The position numbers were made by a program, and so were the translations under genes. A DNA stretch of 8,467 bases from positions 1 through 8,467 of the forward strand of contig DFWO01000173.1 of assembly GCA_002380945.1 (NCBI GenBank). The letters are read 5' to 3'. How positions within the stretch are numbered: the stretch's first letter is position 1; each line of letters begins with the position of its first letter. The notes beneath the pieces were generated by a model, which saw nothing but the letters and a program-made list of their open reading frames with translations, was not told the DNA's origin and ran no database searches. This DNA is from Methylococcaceae bacterium UBA4132. Its GTDB lineage: Bacteria > Pseudomonadota > Gammaproteobacteria > Methylococcales > Methylomonadaceae. Positions 1-5,523 of the stretch are shown piece by piece.

Positions 1-227
1 GATGAAATTTTGAACACGTTCTTACATTAATCCTATCGAACACAAATGGACTCAGTCCAAAGCCATCCAAAAACAAAAAATTTTTCCATCAACGACCTAG
101 ATGACCTGTTTGCCCATGTCTTTTAAATCATTTTACTCTAATGGCATAGAAATATTGATTGAAACCTCACGCTATTTGCGATAGCTTCACTCACGAAGGC
201 TTAACCATCATCCATTAGGAGAACACC
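1..227. other. Non-coding leader upstream of the rubredoxin gene
   Basis: No convincing gene lies here. All three forward frames meet stops early (TGA at 3-5, TGA at 11-13, TAA at 28-30). The first 30 bases could be the last codons of a gene that begins outside the window, but this cannot be tested. Within the leader there is a short hairpin, GCTAT-TTGCG-ATAGC, at 171-185. A -10-like TCTAAT at 137-142 has no well-placed -35, and a TTGATT at 155-160 has no good -10 partner, so no promoter is called. The conserved B12 box of cobalamin riboswitches was looked for and not seen. Confidence 0.6.
217..221 (+). promoter_or_regulatory. Ribosome binding site of rubredoxin gene
   Basis: AGGAG sits 6 bases before the ATG at 228. 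It is the strongest Shine-Dalgarno in the window and fixes the rubredoxin start. Confidence 0.8.
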
Positions 228-398
228 ATGTCCGAATATAAAAGATACCAATGTGACGTTTGCGGTCATATTTACGATGAAGCTGAAGGTGATCCCGATT
301 CAGGTATCGCCGCAGGGACACGCTGGAAAGATTTACCAGAGGATTGGTGCTGCCCTGAATGCGGCGTGAGTAAAGAAGAATATAGCTTAATGCCTTGA
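228..398 (+). CDS. rubA: Rubredoxin
   Basis: A 56-residue one-iron electron carrier of the cytoplasm. Four cysteines bind a single Fe: Cys9 and Cys12 in the CDVCG motif, and Cys42 and Cys45 in the CPECG motif. The family core is clear, with IYDEAEG (15-21), GIAAGTRW (26-33) and the LPEDW stretch (36-40) before the second knuckle. Length matches the usual 53-60 residues, and the sequence resembles the AlkG2-type rubredoxins of aerobic proteobacteria. The start follows a strong AGGAG. An additional Cys41 lies immediately before ligand Cys42, where many homologues carry a hydrophobic residue. The reductase gene begins 10 bases after the stop, so the two are very probably co-transcribed and act as partners. 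Known roles of such rubredoxins include alkane hydroxylation and oxygen or radical detoxification. None is proven here, and the bluB neighbour suggests another possibility. Confidence 0.95.
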   Translation: MSEYKRYQCDVCGHIYDEAEGDPDSGIAAGTRWKDLPEDWCCPECGVSKEEYSLMP

Positions 399-400
399 GG
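396..400 (+). promoter_or_regulatory. Ribosome binding site of the reductase, overlapping the rubredoxin stop
   Basis: TGAGG contains the rubredoxin stop codon TGA (396-398) and a GAGG Shine-Dalgarno core 8 bases before the ATG at 409. This arrangement predicts translational coupling of the two redox partners. Confidence 0.6.
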
Positions 401-408
401 TTAACATC

Positions 409-1410
409 ATGCACGTCATTATTATTGGTTCAGGCGTTGCAGGCATTAGCTTTGCAGAAAAATGCCGCGCATTAACAGCGGATGCAGAGATTACCCTGAT
501 AACACAAGAAAATGACGGCTATTATTCTCGTCCTTTGCTATCGCGTGGTTTTACTAAAGACGATATTGAACACACTATCATTCTAAAAACCTTCGATAAA
601 CTACGCGATAGCAATATTACTGTGCTAAGTGATACAACGGTGACGAGCATTGAGCGAGCGAACAAAATGCTGACTGTGTGTCATGCAGACCAAGAAAAAA
701 CGTTTAACTACGATAAGTTGATTATTGCGACGGGTTCAAAAGCCTTTATTCCACCACCCTATCGCCCTTTTAATGAACTATTTTTCTGTTTGAACAGTTT
801 GAGCGATTTAAAAACTTTACGCCGTATCCGCGCCAGCGTAGACAAACCAAACTGGGCAATTATCGGCGGGGGTTTAATTGGCTGTGAAGTCGCCTCTGAC
901 TTAGCTACCGCAGGCGATAAAGTCACTTTATTTCATGTCATGGACAGACTCATGGAACGGCAATTAGTCCCCGAAGATTCTGCCACCTTAAAACAAGTAT
1001 TAGAAAACTCAGGTGTCAGCGTGCTGTTAAATCAAACTATCAGCACCTTAAGCAAAGCCCAAGAAAAAATCAGCATCACCACTGATACAACTCAAGAATT
1101 TGATGCTGTCATTGTCGCTTGTGGCTTTCAACCTCGTACTGAATTAGCCGCACAAGCAGGACTTGCTATTGGACGCGGTATAAAAGTCAACGACCAGCTA
1201 CAAACGGAAGACGAAGCTATTTACGCCCTAGGTGATGTTGCCGAACTGCCCAATGGTAAACTCTATGCCTTCATTCTCCCCATACGCAATCAAGCCCTCT
1301 GGTTGGCTAACCATCTAGCTGGACAAGCACCACAAAATTGGTCGCCACCTGTTTTTCAAACCAAAGCGAAAGTACATGGCTTTGAAGCGGCGCATCCTTA
1401 TCAAGTTTAA
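409..1410 (+). CDS. rubB: NAD(P)H-dependent FAD rubredoxin reductase (short C-terminus)
   Basis: A 333-residue flavoprotein of the pyridine nucleotide-disulfide oxidoreductase fold, expected to pass electrons from NAD(P)H through FAD to the rubredoxin encoded just upstream. Visible motifs are the N-terminal FAD loop GSGVAG (7-12), the YSRPLLS segment (39-45) typical of rubredoxin/nitrite reductase-like enzymes, IIATGS (105-110), a second Rossmann loop GGGLIG (153-158) for the nicotinamide cofactor, and the second FAD motif ALGDVAEL (273-280). Known rubredoxin reductases (AlkT, RubB, NorW) run to about 375-390 residues. This one stops around 45-55 residues earlier, after KAKVHGFEAAHPYQV, so most of the small C-terminal domain is absent. 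The stop lies 4 bases before bluB. The ferredoxin-reductase side of the family is a less likely identity, given the adjacent rubredoxin. Confidence 0.85.
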   Translation: MHVIIIGSGVAGISFAEKCRALTADAEITLITQENDGYYSRPLLSRGFTKDDIEHTIILKTFDKLRDSNITVLSDTTVTSIERANKMLTVCHADQEKTFNYDKLIIATGSKAFIPPPYRPFNELFFCLNSLSDLKTLRRIRASVDKPNWAIIGGGLIGCEVASDLATAGDKVTLFHVMDRLMERQLVPEDSATLKQVLENSGVSVLLNQTISTLSKAQEKISITTDTTQEFDAVIVACGFQPRTELAAQAGLAIGRGIKVNDQLQTEDEAIYALGDVAELPNGKLYAFILPIRNQALWLANHLAGQAPQNWSPPVFQTKAKVHGFEAAHPYQV

Positions 1411-1414
1411 AATC

Positions 1415-2068
1415 ATGCCCCCCCTACCCTATACCGAAGCCGAACGTGCCGCTATTTACCGCGCGATTTATGAACGCCGTGATATGCGTCACTTCTTGCC
1501 TGATCCTATCGCGCCAGAACTTTTAACGCGTTTATTACAAGCGGCGCATCACGCGCCTAGCGTGGGTTTTATGCAGCCTTGGCGGTTTATTCGCATTACG
1601 CAAGCTGAGTTGCGTAGCAAAATACACGGACTGGTTGAAGCGGAACGTATCGCCACAGCTAAGGCGTTAAACGAACGCGAAGATGAATTTATGAAGCTGA
1701 AAGTGGAAGGGATTTTAGAGTGCGGCGAGGTGTTGATTGCGGCGTTGTGCGAGCAACGCGAACAGTATATTTTTGGGCGGCGCACGTTGCCTGAAATGGA
1801 TGTGGCATCACTCTCGTGCGCTATTCAAAATATGTGGCTGGCAGCTCGCGCCGAGGGTATTGGTTTGGGTTGGGTGTCGATGTTTGAACCAGTCGCGTTA
1901 AAAACTTTGTTGGCTATGCCAGACGATAGTCAGCCGCTGGCTATCGTGTGTTTGGGTCATGTCGAAACGTTTTATGATAAGCCGATGCTCGAACAACAAG
2001 GCTGGGCAGAGCGTCAAGAACTGAACTCGTTATTATTTGAAAATTCATGGAATTCACCGTGCCGTTAA
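1415..2068 (+). CDS. bluB: 5,6-dimethylbenzimidazole synthase BluB
   Basis: A 217-residue nitroreductase-fold flavoenzyme that uses O2 to break down reduced FMN into 5,6-dimethylbenzimidazole, the lower ligand of B12. Family hallmarks are the RRDMRHFLP motif (21-29), APSVGFMQPWRF (47-58), MDV plus CAIQNMWLAARAEGIGLGWVS (128-155) and CLGHVE (179-184). The two residues shown to matter in the Sinorhizobium enzyme (Asp32, Ser167) correspond by motif to Asp23 in RRDMR and Ser155 in GWVSMF. The ATG at 1415 gives the usual N-terminus. An in-frame ATG at 1376 would add 13 basic residues and overlap the reductase, and neither start has a clear Shine-Dalgarno, so coupling to the reductase is likely. 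The gene overlaps cobT, which uses its product directly. Dependence on O2 and FMNH2 implies an aerobic pathway and a need for a flavin reductant. Confidence 0.95.
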   Translation: MPPLPYTEAERAAIYRAIYERRDMRHFLPDPIAPELLTRLLQAAHHAPSVGFMQPWRFIRITQAELRSKIHGLVEAERIATAKALNEREDEFMKLKVEGILECGEVLIAALCEQREQYIFGRRTLPEMDVASLSCAIQNMWLAARAEGIGLGWVSMFEPVALKTLLAMPDDSQPLAIVCLGHVETFYDKPMLEQQGWAERQELNSLLFENSWNSPCR

Positions 2069-3117
2069 ATTTTGTTATTCCTCCCGTTGCGACCACCTTA
2101 CAAGCCGCCTTACAGCGTAAAATCAATCAGAAAACCAAGCCGTTGGGGGCGTTGGGTCAGTTAGAAAATCTGGCTTTGCAGATTGGTTTGTGTCAAAACA
2201 GCCTAACGCCGTGCTTAACTAAGCCCAGTATTCTGATTTTTGCGGGCGATCATGGCATTGTTGCTTCTGGCGTGAGTGCCTATCCACAAACCGTCACCGC
2301 GCAAATGGTGGCTAATTTTTTGGCGGGTGGCGCGGCGATTAGTGTGTTTGCTAAACAGCACGGCTTGAATTTGTTGGTGGTGGATGCAGGCGTGAATGCC
2401 GATTTACACCCTCATGCTCAGTTGGTGAATGCGAAAATCGCTAAAGGTACGCGCAATTTTTTGACCGAAGCGGCTATGAGTCAAGCGCAGTGTTTGCAAG
2501 CAATACAGGCGGGCGCGGATTTGGTCGCTGAGCAGTTTGCGTTAGGGTGTAATTGTATTGGTTTTGGCGAGATGGGCATCGGTAATACCTCATCTGCTGC
2601 GTTGTTGATGCACACTTTAACAGGTTTGCCATTAGCACAGTGTGTAGGGCGCGGTACGGGTTTGGATGATGTGCAGTTGGCGCGTAAGGTGTCGGTGTTG
2701 CAACAAGCCTTGGAACAAAACGTAGGTTGGGTTAGCGATAGCGTAACCCAACAAACACCGACCAACGTGCTAGCAACTTTCGGTGGTTTTGAAATCGCTA
2801 TGATGGTCGGCGCATACTTACAAGCGGCTCAATCGGGCATGATTATCATGGTTGATGGCTTTATTGCCAGCAGTGCGTTATTGGTTGCCAGTACCTTGTA
2901 TCCAAACGTTTTGGATTATTGCGTATTTTCCCATGTCTCGAATGAACAAGGACACCAAGCCTTATTGGCTCATTTTAATGCTAAGCCATTATTGAATCTG
3001 GACTTACGCTTAGGCGAAGGCTCAGGCATTGCCTTGGCGTATCCGCTATTACAATCCGCTGTGTTATTCTTGAATGAGATGGCAAGTTTTGCGGAGGCGG
3101 GTGTCGATTCGGAGTAA
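2047..3117 (+). CDS. cobT: Nicotinate-nucleotide--dimethylbenzimidazole phosphoribosyltransferase CobT
   Basis: A 356-residue enzyme that transfers phosphoribose from nicotinate mononucleotide to dimethylbenzimidazole, giving alpha-ribazole 5'-phosphate for the nucleotide loop. Recognisable segments are KPLGALGQLE (31-40), FAGDHGIVASGVSAYP (65-80), GFGEMGIGNTSSAA (172-185), the GRGTGLDD stretch (201-208), GGFEIAMMVGAY (246-257), VDGFIASSALL (269-279) and RLGEGSGIALA (321-331). Glu324 in GEGSG matches the catalytic glutamate (Glu317) of the Salmonella enzyme, which is about the same length. The start at 2047 overlaps bluB by 22 bases; GTG at 2059 is a possible alternative. Residues about 226-236 are encoded by a palindromic stretch and look like a short extra loop (see the repeat at 2722-2753). 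Soluble and cytoplasmic. Confidence 0.96.
   Translation: MEFTVPLNFVIPPVATTLQAALQRKINQKTKPLGALGQLENLALQIGLCQNSLTPCLTKPSILIFAGDHGIVASGVSAYPQTVTAQMVANFLAGGAAISVFAKQHGLNLLVVDAGVNADLHPHAQLVNAKIAKGTRNFLTEAAMSQAQCLQAIQAGADLVAEQFALGCNCIGFGEMGIGNTSSAALLMHTLTGLPLAQCVGRGTGLDDVQLARKVSVLQQALEQNVGWVSDSVTQQTPTNVLATFGGFEIAMMVGAYLQAAQSGMIIMVDGFIASSALLVASTLYPNVLDYCVFSHVSNEQGHQALLAHFNAKPLLNLDLRLGEGSGIALAYPLLQSAVLFLNEMASFAEAGVDSE
2722..2753. repeat. Palindromic element embedded in frame in cobT
   Basis: Perfect 9-base arms GTTGGGTTA (2726-2734) and TAACCCAAC (2744-2752) flank the 9-base centre GCGATAGCG. The flanks (GTAG before, AA after) and arms resemble a class of short dispersed repeats I recall from several proteobacterial and cyanobacterial intergenic regions, though I cannot check this. 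It encodes roughly VGWVSDSVTQQ (CobT residues 226-236). From memory of other CobT proteins, the gap between the ALEQN-like helix and the GGFEI motif is about six residues longer here. Inference: a repeat-derived in-frame insertion. Confidence 0.55.
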
Positions 3118-3158
3118 AACAGCTTTAGCTGTTTTTAGCCAATAGCTAAAGCTATTGG
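3116..3158. repeat. Tandem hairpin repeat between cobT and cobS
   Basis: Two back-to-back stem-loops fill the intergenic space. The first has an 8-bp stem (3116-3123 with 3128-3135), loop TTTA and a run of five T at 3132-3136, so it is partly terminator-like. The second is CCAATAGC (3139-3146), loop TAAA, GCTATTGG (3151-3158), a perfect 8-bp stem. The cores AGCTTTAGCT (3121-3130) and AGCTAAAGCT (3144-3153) are exact reverse complements, so the two hairpins can also pair with each other. The first starts within the cobT stop codon. It looks like a small mobile or REP-like unit, or a processing or attenuation site between bluB-cobT and cobS. Confidence 0.7.
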
Positions 3159-3175
3159 ACTCCCTCCTAGACTCG

Positions 3176-3928
3176 ATGACTATGCTCTCATTTAAACATC
3201 TACAACTGGCGATTAGTTTTTATACCCGCGTGCCTGTCCCTAAAAATCTGGATTACACACAGTTACCACAAGCGGTGTTGTATTTACCAATGATTGGTTG
3301 GTTAGTGGGTGGTTGTGCGGCGGTGGTGTTTTATGTATCCGCCTTGTTGTGGTCAAAACTAACGGCGTTAATTTTAAGTTTGATTGCCACCGTGTTATTA
3401 ACGGGCAGTTTTCATGAAGATGGTTTTGCTGATGTCTGTGATAGTTTTGGCGGCGGTTATGGCAAAGCACAAATTTTAACCATCATGAAAGATTCGCGGG
3501 TCGGTAGTTACGCGCTGGTCGGTTTGGTGTTGTTATTGGCATTAAAGTTGAGCGTGTGGATGGAGCTACCGATGAACGACTTGCCGCTGATATTGTTGGC
3601 AGGTCATAGTATCAGCCGTTTCCCGCCGTTGTTATTGATGCACCGCTACGATTATGCGCGAGCCGATAATAGTAAAAGCAAAGATGTGTTACACAAACCC
3701 AGCATTCGAGACTTATTGATTGCGACAAGTTTCGCGCTGTTGCCAATGTTGCTATTACCTGCTTTATGTGGCTTGGCTATCGTGCCAGTTTTGCTAGTTA
3801 CACACGGCTTAGGGCATTATTTTTACCGCCATATCGGCGGTTATACAGGCGATTGTTTAGGCACTAGCCAACAAATCGCCGAAGTTATTTTTTATCTCAC
3901 AGTGAGTAGTTTATGGATATTTATTTAA
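3176..3928 (+). CDS. cobS: Adenosylcobinamide-GDP ribazoletransferase (cobalamin synthase) CobS
   Basis: A 250-residue polytopic inner-membrane enzyme that joins adenosylcobinamide-GDP to alpha-ribazole (phosphate), the last assembly step of the nucleotide loop. The N-terminal FYTRVPVP motif (15-22) is typical, as are GSFHEDGFADVCDSFGGG (77-94, the acidic metal/substrate motif), MKDSRVGSYA (104-113), HSISRFPPLL (144-153) and GGYTGDCLG (221-229). Hydrophobic segments are evident at about 35-57, 62-76, 111-128, 136-145, 182-209 and 234-250. The ATG at 3176 was chosen over an upstream TTG at 3155, which lies inside the repeat; ATG at 3182 (248 residues) is equally possible. No Shine-Dalgarno is visible. 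The 3' end overlaps cobC by 16 bases. Confidence 0.93.
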   Translation: MTMLSFKHLQLAISFYTRVPVPKNLDYTQLPQAVLYLPMIGWLVGGCAAVVFYVSALLWSKLTALILSLIATVLLTGSFHEDGFADVCDSFGGGYGKAQILTIMKDSRVGSYALVGLVLLLALKLSVWMELPMNDLPLILLAGHSISRFPPLLLMHRYDYARADNSKSKDVLHKPSIRDLLIATSFALLPMLLLPALCGLAIVPVLLVTHGLGHYFYRHIGGYTGDCLGTSQQIAEVIFYLTVSSLWIFI

Positions 3929-4476
3929 TTCGCCACACCAATACGGCGAATGCGGCAGGCTTGTGTTATGGGCAGAGTGATGTAGCAGTGGCTTCAACGT
4001 TTGAGCAAGAAGTCGATGCCTTGCTGGGCAAGCTACCTGAATTTGATGACGACTGTCTGGTGTTCAGTAGCCCGTTAAGCCGTTGTGTACAATTGGCAGA
4101 AACCTTATCGGACACGGTAAAAACCGATGCGCGTCTGCAAGAATTATTTTTTGGCGATTGGGAAGGCAAGTTGTTTGATGATATTGAACCGACTGCCTTG
4201 CAACAATGGACAGATAATTTTGCCACCGCCGCGCCGCCAAATGGCGAAACCTTCGGTGACTTATATCAACGCGTCGGCGAATTTTGGCTGGAACTGTTGA
4301 AGACCGAAACGGAACAGGCGGTTATCGTCACTCATGCGGGTGTAATTCGTGCCTTATTGGCGCGGGTGTTAAATCTACCGCTAGAAAATGCTTTTCAATT
4401 TCGGATTGATGCAGGGTCAGCGCATAAATTACGCTGTTTTGATGATTACGTTTATATCGAATACGTTAATTTATAA
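3913..4476 (+). CDS. cobC: Alpha-ribazole phosphatase CobC (histidine phosphatase family)
   Basis: A 187-residue cytoplasmic phosphatase of the phosphoglycerate mutase-like superfamily. It removes the 5'-phosphate from alpha-ribazole phosphate or adenosylcobalamin phosphate. The active-site pattern is complete: LIRHTNT (5-11) with Arg7 and phospho-acceptor His8, SSPLSR (52-57) with Arg57, ELFFGDWEG (77-85) with acidic Glu77, PPNGETF (108-114) and THAGVIRALL (140-149) with His141. The family superfold alone would not fix the substrate; placement between cobS and cobD does. The start overlaps cobS by 16 bases, with a weak GTGAG 6 bases upstream, and the stop TAA overlaps the cobD start by one base (TAATG), so translation is probably coupled. 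The name follows Salmonella usage. Confidence 0.9.
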   Translation: MDIYLIRHTNTANAAGLCYGQSDVAVASTFEQEVDALLGKLPEFDDDCLVFSSPLSRCVQLAETLSDTVKTDARLQELFFGDWEGKLFDDIEPTALQQWTDNFATAAPPNGETFGDLYQRVGEFWLELLKTETEQAVIVTHAGVIRALLARVLNLPLENAFQFRIDAGSAHKLRCFDDYVYIEYVNL

Positions 4477-5510
4477 TGCGGCACGGCGGCAATATTGTTG
4501 CGTTTGCGGCAGCGTGTGGCTGTTTGCCTGAACAAGTTATCGACTTTTCAGCCAATATCAATCCACAGCAAGCGGTCAACTGGCAGGATTTATCGGTTTC
4601 GCTCACGCCTTACAGCGACCCTGATTATGGCGTATTAAAACAGGCAATTACGCGGCGTTATCCGATTCCAGCTAATGCCAATATTGAAGTATTCAATGGC
4701 GCGAGTGCGGCGATTTTCGCGCTGTTGCGTTATTTACAACCTAAAGATGTGGTGTTATACGCGCCGTTATATGGTGAATATGAGCGACTGGCTGAACGCT
4801 TGGGTTGTCAGATGCACATCATCAACCGTTTCGTGGATGGCGCAACCCAACAAATCCCCCAAGGCGCGACCGTCATCTTCGTCAACCCCGCCACGCCAGA
4901 CGGTACGCTGTACGACTTAACCGATTTACTCACCCAATGGCAAGCCGCCGATTGTCACATTATCATCGACGAATCGTTTTTAGATTTTTGCGTGGCACAA
5001 TCGGCAATGGCTGCTCTCGCGCAATATCAACACCTGTACATCATCAAATCGTTAAGCAAATTTTATGGCTGTGCGGGGATTCGTATCGGCTTTATCGCCG
5101 CAAACATTGAGTTTATAACTGCTTTAAAACAATTTGAACCCGCGTGGAAACTATCCAGCTTGGACATGGCGTATATGCAGCAAGCCTTAGCCAACACCGA
5201 TTTTATTGAACAAACGCGCCAACAAACTAACTACAACCGCGAGTTATTGCGGCAAGTTCTGAACGATTCTAGTTTGTTCGCTGAAATTTATCCCAGCACC
5301 GCTAATTTTTTACTAGCGCGTTTGCCTGACGGTGGCGATGGTTATGAGTTGCAAAACCGATTAGCACCCGCGCAGCTATTGATTCGCGTCTGTGAGAATT
5401 TTATCGGCTTGGATAAGCGATATGTGCGCTTTGCGGTTAAAGACGTGGCAGCGATTGAACAATTAGCGATTGGATTCAAAAACATGTTTTTGAATCCAGC
5501 ACTTAAATAA
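4476..5510 (+). CDS. cobD: L-threonine-O-3-phosphate decarboxylase CobD
   Basis: A 344-residue PLP enzyme of the fold-type I aminotransferase family. It decarboxylates threonine phosphate to (R)-1-amino-2-propanol phosphate, the linker that CbiB attaches. The opening MRHGGNIVAFAAACG and IDFSANINP (22-30) are diagnostic of CobD. Further motifs are YSDPDYGVLKQAI (46-58), FNGASAAIFALL (73-84, cofactor phosphate loop), FVNPATPDGT (135-144), IIIDESFLDF (162-171, with Asp165 for the PLP ring nitrogen) and KSLSKFYGCAGIRIGF (191-206), where Lys195 should carry the PLP. Histidinol-phosphate aminotransferase is the paralogous alternative, but the HGGN/DFSANINP signature and the operon argue against it. 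The last residues, GFKNMFLNPALK, are encoded partly by a perfect palindrome. This is not the cobD of Pseudomonas nomenclature (that is cbiB). Confidence 0.93.
   Translation: MRHGGNIVAFAAACGCLPEQVIDFSANINPQQAVNWQDLSVSLTPYSDPDYGVLKQAITRRYPIPANANIEVFNGASAAIFALLRYLQPKDVVLYAPLYGEYERLAERLGCQMHIINRFVDGATQQIPQGATVIFVNPATPDGTLYDLTDLLTQWQAADCHIIIDESFLDFCVAQSAMAALAQYQHLYIIKSLSKFYGCAGIRIGFIAANIEFITALKQFEPAWKLSSLDMAYMQQALANTDFIEQTRQQTNYNRELLRQVLNDSSLFAEIYPSTANFLLARLPDGGDGYELQNRLAPAQLLIRVCENFIGLDKRYVRFAVKDVAAIEQLAIGFKNMFLNPALK
5471..5498. repeat. Perfect 28-bp palindrome in the last codons of cobD
   Basis: TGGATTCAAAAACA (5471-5484) is followed directly by its exact reverse complement TGTTTTTGAATCCA (5485-5498). 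As RNA it would form a 12-bp stem with a CATG loop ending 10 bases before the cobD stop. It could be a dyad binding site, a transcript end or processing signal, or a small inserted element. The T run is inside the stem, so it is not a standard terminator. Confidence 0.75.
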
Positions 5511-5523
5511 AACGAGATAAATA

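Noticed and set aside
46..126. Possible 26-residue open frame starting MDSVQSHPKTKNF and ending LFAHVF
   Set aside because: No ribosome site, no recognisable family, and short enough to arise by chance in AT-rich leader DNA.
127..227. Cobalamin riboswitch in the leader
   Set aside because: The region is only about 100 bases, the B12 box and the conserved core were not seen, and the first genes are redox genes.
208..414. Minus-strand open frame over the rubredoxin gene
   Set aside because: It is antisense to a clear rubredoxin with all four iron ligands, and its translation shows no known motif.
1376..1414. Upstream ATG giving BluB 13 extra basic residues
   Set aside because: The added segment is read from the reductase's own last codons and does not resemble BluB N-termini; ATG 1415 gives the expected length.
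3116..3137. Classical intrinsic terminator after cobT
   Set aside because: The T run is short and mostly lies inside the stem, the stem is A/T-rich, and the structure is one half of a paired repeat, so it is listed as a repeat instead.
3825..3841. ACCGCC/GGCGGT inverted repeat in cobS
   Set aside because: Only a 6-bp stem, and it encodes the conserved YRHIGGYTGD motif, so protein constraint explains it.
4675..5110. Two overlapping plus-strand frames inside cobD
   Set aside because: They lie in other frames of a gene with full CobD motifs, and their translations look like arbitrary Arg/His-rich shadow sequence.
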